DNA of 6,107 nt, from positions 2,260 to 8,366 of the forward strand of contig QHBV01000104.1 of the NCBI GenBank assembly GCA_003244035.1. Direction: 5' to 3'. Below are positions 1-5,367 of this stretch, one piece after another. Below the pieces are notes generated by a model that saw only the letters and a program-made list of their open reading frames with translations, ran no database searches and was not told the DNA's origin. Both the position numbers and the translations under genes were made by a program. The DNA is from Solirubrobacterales bacterium. GTDB taxonomy: Bacteria; Actinomycetota; Thermoleophilia; Solirubrobacterales; Solirubrobacteraceae. Within the stretch, counting starts at the first letter, position 1, and every line of letters starts with the position of its first letter.

Positions 1-1991
1 TGAGCGGTGCCGATCACCACCTCGCGGGCGTTGCGGGTGGCCGCGAGCTGGATGATCTCGTCGATCATCGGCACGGTCATGTCGAGGCCCTCGATCGAGA
101 ACTGCTTCTGGCCCAGGTAGGCCTTGTGCATGAAGCGCTCGAGCGCGTCGACCTTGGTCAGGCGCTCGAGCAGGCTCTTTGACTCGTCGTTGGTGAGCGG
201 CGTTCGGAACTGCCCGGACTCGATCGACTCGCGCAGCCACAGCCGCTGGCGGTGCGAGGCGATGTGCTCGATCTCGTACGCGATCGGGCCGCAGTAGGTC
301 GCTCGCAGGTGCGGGAGCGCGTCGGCGAGGGTCGCGCCGGGGACGTACATGCGCAGGATCCGCGCGGGGATCTTCGCCATCAGCTCGGGGCTGAGTTGCA
401 GCGGCTGGGGATCGAGCGCGGGGTCGCCCTGGGGCTCGCGGCCGAGTGGGTCGAGCCTCGCGGCCAGGTGGCCGTGGGTGCGGTGGGCCTTGACCAGCGA
501 GCTCGCGGCCTGTACGGCCTGCAGGAGCCGCTCGTCCACTGGTGACAGGGGCGCGGCGGGTGTGGCAGGGGCGCCGGCCGTGGGAGTGGCGGTCGCCGTC
601 TGGGCGGCCGCCGCGGCGGCCGCCGGCGCCGGCGGTGGCGGGAGCTCTCCGAGCTCGACGCCGAGGTCGGCAAAGATCTGCTCGTAGAACCCATTGTCCT
701 GCAGCCTCGCCTCGATCGCCTGCAGGAAACGACCGGACTCGGCACCCTGGATGACGCGGTGGTCATACGTCGAGGTCACCGTCATAACCTTCTCGGCGCC
801 GATCATCGCGCCGATCGACCCGAGCCCGGGCGGGTAGCCGATCGCCCCGGTCGCGACGATCGTCCCCTGGCCCACCATCAGCCTCGGGACCGACGCGATC
901 GTGCCGATCGGCCCCGGGTTGGTCAGGGTGATGTTGGCGCCGGTCAGCTCATCGGCCGTGAGCGCGCCGGCCCGCGCCTTCTCGACCAGCGTGTCGTAGG
1001 CCCGCACGAACTCGGCGAAGCCCAGGCGCCCCGCGTCGCGGATCACGGGCACGATCAGCGTGCGGGCGCCATCGGCCTTCTCGAGGTCGACCGCCAGCCC
1101 GAGGTTGCAGGCGCCGTCCTGCAGCCGGTGCGGCTTGCCGTCGATCTCGACGAAGTGGTGGGCCATCACCGGGAGCTCCTCGGTGAGCACTCGGGCGATC
1201 GCGTGGGCGATCAGGTGGGTGAAGGAGACGCGATGGCCGGCATCCTTGAGCTGCTCCTGTCGCTGCTCGAGCGCGGTCACCGTGATCGTGCGCAGCGAAG
1301 TGGCGGTCGGGACCTGCCGGCTCGCGTCCATGTGGCGCGCGAGCGCCGCCGCGGCGCCTGTGAGCGGTTGGGGTTTGTTGACGGGGGGGCTTATGGGGGC
1401 GGCCTCGGAGGCCGCCCCTGTTGGTTCGGCGCTCGCGGGTCCGCCGTTGCCGGCTGGCGCCACGTCGCTTGCCGGCGACCCGTCGCCCGCCGCCGCGAGC
1501 ACGTCGGCCTTGCTGATCCGCCCTCCACGAACGGAGCCTTGCACGCGGTCAAGATCGACCCCTTGGTCGGCCGCGATCCGGCGCGCGATCGGCGAGGCGT
1601 TGGCACCGTCGCCGGTGGGCGCCCTGGATTCGCCGGGGTGTGGCGCGACCGGGTGTGGCGCCCCAGGGTGTGGCGCCCCGGGGTGTGGCGCGTCGGGGGT
1701 GGGCTCATGATCTGAGGCGCCCGCCTCGCCGTCTGCGCCGGCCGCCGCGAGCTCCGCCAGCAGCGCGCCGACCGTGACCGTCTCGCCCTCGGCGACATGG
1801 ATCCTCGACACCGTTCCTGCGGCGGGCGCGGGGACCTCGGCGTCGACCTTGTCGGTCGAGATCTCCACCAGCGTCTCGCCGTCCTTGACGGTGTCGCCCT
1901 CGTGCTTGTGCCACTCGAGCACCGTGCCCTCCGTGACCGAGTCGCCCATCGCCGGCATCACGACTCCGATCGTGCTCGTGCCAACGGCCAT
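1..1991 (-). CDS. kgd: Multifunctional 2-oxoglutarate dehydrogenase (lipoyl-E2-E1 fusion, KGD type), 5' part; C-terminus beyond the left edge
   Basis: Converts 2-oxoglutarate to succinyl-CoA in the TCA cycle (cytoplasmic complex). The reading frame stays open from ATG 1991 to the window edge: 663 codons, no stop. Visible domains in order: lipoyl domain, residues 1-82, with lipoyl lysine K48 in ISTDKVDAEV; a Pro/His linker, 97-122; a peripheral-subunit (E3)-binding domain, 131-167 (SPIARRIA, GGRISKADVLA); the acyltransferase core, about 210-445, with VPTATS, SFTHL, LTNPGPIGT and the active-site segment YDHRVIQGAESG (H411; Q where classical E2s have HxxxDG, as in mycobacterial KGD); an Ala/Pro linker, 448-482; then the start of thiamine-diphosphate E1 (LVKAHRTHGHLAARLDPLG, FSIEGLD, and VVIGTA at the edge). 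Mycobacterial KGD is about 1,230 residues, so much of E1 is missing here. Mycobacterial and corynebacterial KGD/OdhA lack lipoyl and E3-binding domains; here both are in cis. GAGG abuts the start codon, so the Shine-Dalgarno is poor. It lies 13 nt after the DUF3817-like gene. The family call is firm. Confidence 0.95.
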   Translation of the reverse strand, partial: MAVGTSTIGVVMPAMGDSVTEGTVLEWHKHEGDTVKDGETLVEISTDKVDAEVPAPAAGTVSRIHVAEGETVTVGALLAELAAAGADGEAGASDHEPTPDAPHPGAPHPGAPHPVAPHPGESRAPTGDGANASPIARRIAADQGVDLDRVQGSVRGGRISKADVLAAAGDGSPASDVAPAGNGGPASAEPTGAASEAAPISPPVNKPQPLTGAAAALARHMDASRQVPTATSLRTITVTALEQRQEQLKDAGHRVSFTHLIAHAIARVLTEELPVMAHHFVEIDGKPHRLQDGACNLGLAVDLEKADGARTLIVPVIRDAGRLGFAEFVRAYDTLVEKARAGALTADELTGANITLTNPGPIGTIASVPRLMVGQGTIVATGAIGYPPGLGSIGAMIGAEKVMTVTSTYDHRVIQGAESGRFLQAIEARLQDNGFYEQIFADLGVELGELPPPPAPAAAAAAAQTATATPTAGAPATPAAPLSPVDERLLQAVQAASSLVKAHRTHGHLAARLDPLGREPQGDPALDPQPLQLSPELMAKIPARILRMYVPGATLADALPHLRATYCGPIAYEIEHIASHRQRLWLRESIESGQFRTPLTNDESKSLLERLTKVDALERFMHKAYLGQKQFSIEGLDMTVPMIDEIIQLAATRNAREVVIGTA
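603..624. repeat. 22-bp perfect GC palindrome in the Ala-rich linker
   Basis: The bases 603-624 are a perfect palindrome made only of G and C. They encode a poly-alanine run (GCC/GCG codons) in the linker between the E2 core and the E1 part of the fusion protein. Runs of mixed GCC and GCG alanine codons generate such palindromes easily, so composition explains it. Confidence 0.5.
1396..1418. repeat. Perfect 10-bp inverted repeat with 3-nt loop inside the fusion gene
   Basis: GGGGCGGCCT (1396-1405), three bases, then AGGCCGCCCC (1409-1418). The arms are perfectly complementary and could form a very stable hairpin in either RNA strand. It falls in the linker between the E3-binding domain and the acyltransferase core of the fusion gene, where it codes for an Ala/Ser/Glu stretch. 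No T-tract follows on either strand, so I do not call it a terminator. It may simply be GC-rich linker composition. Confidence 0.6.
1632..1695 (-). repeat. Four-copy 15-bp tandem repeat encoding APHPG-type pentapeptides
   Basis: Four adjacent 15-bp units begin at 1636, 1651, 1666 and 1681, each with the core gggtgtggcg and divergence only in the last five bases. Read on the minus strand they encode residues 101-120 of the 2-oxoglutarate dehydrogenase fusion as APHPG, APHPG, APHPV, APHPG. The unit is a multiple of three, so copy changes keep frame. The repeat is the flexible linker between the lipoyl domain and the E3-binding domain, where Ala/Pro linkers are normal; the regularly spaced histidines (103, 108, 113, 118) are less usual. 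Confidence 0.9.
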
Positions 1992-2004
1992 CCTCAGCTC
2001 AACT

Positions 2005-2346
2005 CTAACGAGTGCTCAGGGCCGCGGAGCCTTCGTCCTCACGGGCGCCGCGATCGCGCTGGCGGTCCGCGCGGCCGGCGATGACGAACCCGAGCGAGCC
2101 CGCGAACGGCCCGAGGCCGCCGAGCACTGCGACGGTCACGGCCAGCCAGAAGGGAATGATGCGCGCCCGCGCTGCGGCAATGCAAACGAGCGACATCCCG
2201 ATCCACATCAGCCCGTGGGCGAGCCCGAGGATGAACGTCTCCGGCTGGGGGTTGCCGAGCACAAACGCGCATAGGAGCAGCGCCAGGTACACGGCCGAGT
2301 GGGTGAACGAGGCCGCTTCCAGCCGGCGGAAGGAGAAGGCGCTCAT
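2005..2346 (-). CDS. Small integral membrane protein, DUF3817-like
   Basis: Encodes 113 residues. It opens with MSAFSFRRLEAASFTHSAVY and has three hydrophobic segments at about residues 14-30, 36-56 and 64-86, followed by a charged tail rich in Arg, Asp and Glu. The pattern of a short N-terminal FRRLE-type stretch, a GLAHGLMW motif opening the second helix, and GPFAGSLGF at the end of the third resembles the DUF3817 family of actinobacterial membrane proteins, whose function is unknown. I chose ATG 2346 because residues upstream of it in the same frame lie inside the Nudix gene and look like shadow sequence (Arg/Gly/Pro-rich). It begins 13 nt after the Nudix stop and ends 13 nt before the 2-oxoglutarate dehydrogenase start, so co-transcription is likely. 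Family assignment is from recalled pattern only. Confidence 0.8.
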   Translation of the reverse strand: MSAFSFRRLEAASFTHSAVYLALLLCAFVLGNPQPETFILGLAHGLMWIGMSLVCIAAARARIIPFWLAVTVAVLGGLGPFAGSLGFVIAGRADRQRDRGAREDEGSAALSTR

Positions 2347-2363
2347 GAGGTGGCGGCGCTCAT
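2343..2363 (-). other. Possible six-codon coupling mini-ORF (MSAATS) between the Nudix and DUF3817-like genes
   Basis: The Nudix stop TGA (2362-2360) overlaps an ATG (2363-2361) as ATGA. That ATG opens a six-codon frame, MSAATS, whose TGA (2345-2343) overlaps the DUF3817-like ATG (2346-2344), again as ATGA. The sequence CATGAGCGCC occurs at both starts, 17 bases apart. A terminating ribosome could in principle be passed on twice. It could equally be a chance duplication of the start region. The overlaps are seen directly; translation is inference. Confidence 0.35.
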
Positions 2364-3016
2364 GCGGACCTGGACAGGAGCCTACCCATCCGGCGAAGCG
2401 GCTCGTCCGCCTGCACCGGCCAGCGCTCGACATCGGCCGGCCACCAGGCGAACTCGTCGTGCTCGTGATCGGGGACGGGGCTCGCGCCGGCGGCCAGCCA
2501 CGCCTGGCCGACGAGCAGGACGACGCCGCTCGGCAGCAGCACGAGCGCTTCGACCCTCATCCGCTCGGGCTGGACCGACCACTCCTCGAGCAGCTCCCGA
2601 CCCAGCGTGTGCGTCGGGTTCTCATCGACCTCGATCGCCCCGCCGGCCCCCAGCGCCCACCTTCCCGCCCACGATGACAGCCACGCCGCCCGTCGCCCAG
2701 CGAGCCAGCGTCCGTCGGCGGCGCGGACGATGCACAGCGCGGAGATGCTCCGCGCTGCGTCATGCGGGATCAAGCGCAGCGCCCAGCGCGCCGGCTGCAG
2801 CTCGAGCTCGAGGCGCTCGCCGGATGAGGTGTAGCTCGCCAGCCGCGCGGCCAAGCCGTCATGGCTCGGCGAGCCCCGGTCGCGCAGGGCATCCAGCGCG
2901 AGGTCAGCGGCCTCGACCGCGTTCGCCGGCGCCTGGAACGGCTCCTCGCGCCAGGAGACTTCGACCCGGGCCGGATCCCAGGGCCCCCGGGCCAGCAGTC
3001 CGGATGCGCTCTCCAT
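2360..3016 (-). CDS. Nudix hydrolase
   Basis: Encodes 218 residues. The Nudix box GX5EX7REUXEEXGU is present at residues 126-148: G126, E132, R140, E141, E144, E145, with serine (S147) where the consensus has glycine. The metal-binding REXXEE core is intact, so a Mg2+-dependent pyrophosphohydrolase acting on a nucleoside-diphosphate-linked substrate is expected. The substrate cannot be told from sequence. The fold core begins near ISALCIVRAADGRWLAGRR (91-109), where the usual beta-strand precedes the box. Residues 1-85 form an extra N-terminal region with a SWREEPF segment that I do not recognise; many Nudix proteins carry such specificity extensions. WWPADVERWP near the C-terminus is typical for the family. 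ATG 3016 is preceded by no clear Shine-Dalgarno, so it may be leaderless. It is probably the first gene of the minus-strand operon leading to the 2-oxoglutarate dehydrogenase fusion. Confidence 0.9.
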   Translation of the reverse strand: MESASGLLARGPWDPARVEVSWREEPFQAPANAVEAADLALDALRDRGSPSHDGLAARLASYTSSGERLELELQPARWALRLIPHDAARSISALCIVRAADGRWLAGRRAAWLSSWAGRWALGAGGAIEVDENPTHTLGRELLEEWSVQPERMRVEALVLLPSGVVLLVGQAWLAAGASPVPDHEHDEFAWWPADVERWPVQADEPLRRMGRLLSRSA

Positions 3017-3123
3017 GGGCTGAACGGTACCGGGGAGTGCTACGTTGGATGAGTCGATCGGCCACGGCAGGCTCCGGTACGGCTGGCAATAACCAAACAG
3101 CCGCCAGAGAGTCGTAGTGAGTT
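3017..3123. promoter_or_regulatory. Divergent intergenic region between the Nudix and CAP genes
   Basis: This 107-nt stretch is the only sizeable non-coding DNA in the window and must hold promoters for both the leftward operon and the rightward CAP gene. I find no convincing -35/-10 pair. It contains the 8-bp palindrome CGGTACCG at 3025-3032 and a related inverted copy around 3072-3083 (CTCCGGTACGGC), which might be an operator pair. An AT-richer patch (caataaccaaaca) lies at 3087-3099, upstream of the CAP start. Promoter presence is inferred from gene arrangement, not from a motif. Confidence 0.5.
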
Positions 3124-4314
3124 ATGCGCCGATCATGGATCAGAACATCGGTACTTCTGGGCGCCTTCTTGGCCTGCTCCGTAGCCACCGCGCCGGCCAG
3201 CGCGGACGTCAGCGGCCCCCAGATCGTCAGCTACCTGAACGCCCAGCGCGCCTCTCAGGGCATCCCGGCGGGGATCGTCGAGGACCCGACGCTGAGTGCC
3301 GACTGCTCCCAGCACAACAACTACGAACGCATCAACGGCGTGTTTGGGCACACCGAGGACCCGTCGAAGCCGGGGTACACGGCCGGGGGCCTGTACGCCG
3401 CGCAGAACTCGGTCCTGTACGAGGGCAGTGTCTGGACGAGCACGAATAACCCGTTCGAGACGGCTCCGATCCACCTGCATCAGCTGCTGTCGCCGTGGCT
3501 CGACAAAATGGGGGCATCGGAGAACCAGGGCTATGGCTGCGCCACCACGCTCGCCTCGCGCAACCGCCCGCCGCCGCCCGCCGACGTGACCTACACCTAT
3601 CCGGGCAATGGGGCGACGGGCTGGCCGGTGGCCCAGACCGTGGGCGAGGGGCCGTATCCGGGGGTTCAGAGCGGCCCGTACCTGTACGTCATGTTCGCCG
3701 GCGCCAACCTGAACCCGTTCGCTCTCGCCAGGGCGACGGGCGCCACGCTCATGGGCCCCGACGGCCCGGTGGCCGTCAAGACGGTGGACAACTACACCCC
3801 GGCGCTGCTGAACGCCCTGCCTACGGGCATGTGGGTCATCCCGGTTGCTCCGCTCAAGGCGCAGTCCACCTACACCGCGAGCGTCACCGCGAGCGTCCAG
3901 GGCTACTTCGGGACACCCCCGCCACGGACATTCAGCTACAGCTGGTTGTTTACGACCACCACGACGCAACCTCCGCCTCCCTCGCCCTCGCAGGTCCATG
4001 CGGTCCGTGTGGGCCTGAAGGCGTCCAAGAAGGGCGCCGGCGGCGGCCGGACGAAGGTCAGCTTCAGCGGGAAGATCTACCTCGGCTCGGCCTTCAGCCA
4101 GTCCAAGTGCTACGGCAAGGTCACCATCACGCTCAAGCACAAGCGCACGACGGTCGCGACCAAGACCGTCGGCGTCCGGTACGGCAGGTGCACGTTCGGC
4201 CAGTCCTTCACGGTCAGGAACAGCCAGCTCAAGAACGACGGCGGACGGGTCTATGCTCGCTTCACTGGGAACAGCTCGGTGTTCCCAGCATCGAGCGGCG
4301 CAGCCGTCTTCTAG
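3124..4314 (+). CDS. Secreted CAP (SCP/PR-1-like) domain protein with Ig-like modules
   Basis: Encodes 396 residues. A Sec signal peptide covers residues 1-27 (Arg-rich start, hydrophobic core, cleavage after A27 in APASA|DVS). Residues 31-142 look like a divergent CAP domain: IVSYLNAQRASQG helix, H64, H76 in FGHTED, W104, H117, and a closing GYGCATT. The usual GEN motif reads AQN (Q94). Residues 152-277 resemble a Big_5-type Ig-like module, starting VTYTYPGNGATGWPV and ending SYSWLFTT. A Thr/Pro linker (277-289) leads to a C-terminal beta-rich domain (291-396) with C329 and C356. The mature protein has four cysteines, plausibly paired C61-C139 and C329-C356. No membrane anchor or sortase motif is visible, so it is probably released or wall-associated. 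ATG 3124 follows an in-frame TGA at 3118 and is the only sensible start; the Shine-Dalgarno is weak (AGAGAG, 12 nt upstream). The biological role is unknown. Confidence 0.88.
   Translation: MRRSWIRTSVLLGAFLACSVATAPASADVSGPQIVSYLNAQRASQGIPAGIVEDPTLSADCSQHNNYERINGVFGHTEDPSKPGYTAGGLYAAQNSVLYEGSVWTSTNNPFETAPIHLHQLLSPWLDKMGASENQGYGCATTLASRNRPPPPADVTYTYPGNGATGWPVAQTVGEGPYPGVQSGPYLYVMFAGANLNPFALARATGATLMGPDGPVAVKTVDNYTPALLNALPTGMWVIPVAPLKAQSTYTASVTASVQGYFGTPPPRTFSYSWLFTTTTTQPPPPSPSQVHAVRVGLKASKKGAGGGRTKVSFSGKIYLGSAFSQSKCYGKVTITLKHKRTTVATKTVGVRYGRCTFGQSFTVRNSQLKNDGGRVYARFTGNSSVFPASSGAAVF
4265..4288. terminator. Perfect 9-bp stem hairpin near the convergent gene ends (possible U-less terminator)
   Basis: CTGGGAACA (4265-4273), six loop bases, then TGTTCCCAG (4280-4288): perfect arms. 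It lies inside the last codons of the CAP gene, 23 nt before its stop, and about 50 nt beyond the stop of the convergent carboxypeptidase gene. It could therefore end leftward transcription from that gene. No T-tract follows on either strand, so this would be a U-less hairpin of the kind proposed for high-GC actinobacteria. The 24-nt gap between the two stops (4315-4338) has no better candidate. Confidence 0.35.
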
Positions 4315-4338
4315 GCTCATCTGGCGGCACGACGTCGG

Positions 4339-5367
4339 TCAGCCGAGGCGGACGATCTCAGCCACGGCGCGGTCCTGCGAGGCGTGCGCGGAGGAGATAT
4401 CCACGCCGTTCATCAGGATCGAGAACACAACGATCTCGTGATGGAGTGTGTGGCAGTAGCCGCTCAGGGTGCTGACGAGAGGGATGAACAGCGTCCCGGT
4501 CTTCGCCTGGCATCGGCCCCGCGCCACTCCATGCATGCGCGCGGCGAGCGTCCCGGACACGCCGGAGACCGGGAACGCTCTCACCCAGCCGCGAAAGTCG
4601 CTCACGAACCGCATCTGCGCCAGCAGGTTCACGACCGCACGCGGCGAGGCGATGTCTCGGGGGTCGAGCCCCGAGCCGTCGTAGAGGCCGGCGCACGGTC
4701 CCAGTGAGCAGGCGAAGCGGCTGGCGATGCCCGCGCCGCGCGCCGGCGAGCCTCCCCCGAGGCGGTCCGAGAGCTGCTGGGCGAGCTGGTTGTTGGAGTA
4801 GGGAAGGATCTGCATCAGCAGCGGGTTGATGCTCGCCCCGTACCGGGCTACGGCCGCGGCGGTCGTGAACAGCTTGGTATTCGACGCGAGGATCCGCGGG
4901 GTGGTGGGACCGTGGGCGTATAGCGGCTCACCGTCGAGCGCTGTGACAAGGACGCTGGTGCCGGGTGTCGCGAGGATCGGGCCGAGTGCATGTACGAGCC
5001 CGGGGCGCCGGGGCGCGCTTGTGCTCGGGTACGTGCCCGCCAGCGGGACCCAGCCGCGCCTGATTGCGACGCGCACCAGCAGCCACACGCCGTACCTGCC
5101 GGTGCGGCGTGCCAGCACCGGCAGCCGGGTGGCCTCACCGAACCCGTCACGGGCCTTGATCACGGCGATCGGGCGGCCCGCCGGGGTGCGATCGAGTGCG
5201 GTGGCGCGCAGCAGCGTGACGCTGAGCGGCCGGGCGCCGCTGGGCAGGGCTGGGCTGGGCAGGGCTGGGCTGGCCCGTGCGGCGCCTGCGCCGAGCGTCG
5301 CCGCGAGCCAAAGCACCGCCACACAGCCACACGTCTGGATCACTCGCCGCCGCTCCGGAGCCATCAT
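4339..5367 (-). CDS. Minimal S13 (PBP4-type) D-alanyl-D-alanine carboxypeptidase homologue with N-terminal SH3-like domain
   Basis: Encodes 342 residues. An N-terminal hydrophobic stretch (about 10-33) looks like a signal peptide, so the protein should act in the cell wall, where S13 enzymes trim or cleave D-Ala-D-Ala stems and cross-links. Residues 46-112 resemble the SH3-like module found before L,D-transpeptidase domains (VWLLVRVAIRRGWVPL). The penicillin-binding motifs follow: S162-x-x-K165 (ASNTKLFTTAAAV), S191-N-N193 and K289-T-G291 (AKTGTLFIPLVSTLSGY), plus the S13 signature YDGSGLDPRDIASP (229-242). All catalytic residues are present. However, SxxK and SxN are only 29 residues apart; about 245 separate them in E. 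coli PBP4 and Actinomadura R39, so the large inserted domains are absent. The start overlaps the aldo/keto reductase stop as ATGA, implying coupling; a second ATG follows at once. Activity is uncertain given the missing segment. Confidence 0.88.
   Translation of the reverse strand: MMAPERRRVIQTCGCVAVLWLAATLGAGAARASPALPSPALPSGARPLSVTLLRATALDRTPAGRPIAVIKARDGFGEATRLPVLARRTGRYGVWLLVRVAIRRGWVPLAGTYPSTSAPRRPGLVHALGPILATPGTSVLVTALDGEPLYAHGPTTPRILASNTKLFTTAAAVARYGASINPLLMQILPYSNNQLAQQLSDRLGGGSPARGAGIASRFACSLGPCAGLYDGSGLDPRDIASPRAVVNLLAQMRFVSDFRGWVRAFPVSGVSGTLAARMHGVARGRCQAKTGTLFIPLVSTLSGYCHTLHHEIVVFSILMNGVDISSAHASQDRAVAEIVRLG
5241..5270 (-). repeat. Two-copy perfect 15-bp tandem repeat
   Basis: The unit tgggcagggctgggc occurs at 5241-5255 and again, identically, at 5256-5270. 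On the minus strand it encodes the duplicated PALPS residues just after the signal peptide of the S13 homologue (about residues 34-43). The length keeps frame, and the location is a flexible spacer, so variation in copy number should be tolerated. Confidence 0.85.

Noticed and set aside
1..3. TGA at the left edge as a stop codon
   Set aside because: It is on the plus strand; the gene there is on the minus strand and its frame (VVIGTA, leading into the E1 motif) stays open.
1636..1695. Tandem 15-bp repeats as a CRISPR or iteron array
   Set aside because: The units are directly adjacent without spacers and are in frame within a coding linker.
759..1715. Long open frame on the plus strand (318 codons)
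   Set aside because: It lies antisense to the 2-oxoglutarate dehydrogenase fusion, whose domains are unmistakable. Its translation is Arg/Gly/His-rich with no recognisable motif, as expected for a shadow frame in GC-rich DNA.
2347..2433. Longer N-terminus for the DUF3817-like protein, starting at ATG 2433
   Set aside because: The 29 added residues lie inside the Nudix coding sequence, are Arg/Gly/Cys-rich and do not resemble the family start; ATG 2346 fits the first membrane helix better.
2299..3117. Plus-strand frame of 272 codons
   Set aside because: It is antisense to the Nudix gene with its intact Nudix box; the translation is dominated by Arg, Pro and Ala.
3133..4320. Minus-strand open frame of 395 codons
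   Set aside because: It is fully antisense to the CAP gene, which has a clear signal peptide and domain order. The antisense product is Arg/Ala-rich low-complexity sequence.
3495..4475. Plus-strand frame of 326 codons spanning the CAP gene end and the S13 gene end
   Set aside because: It overlaps two well-supported genes in the wrong frame and its translation is Arg/Gln/Gly-rich with no domain.
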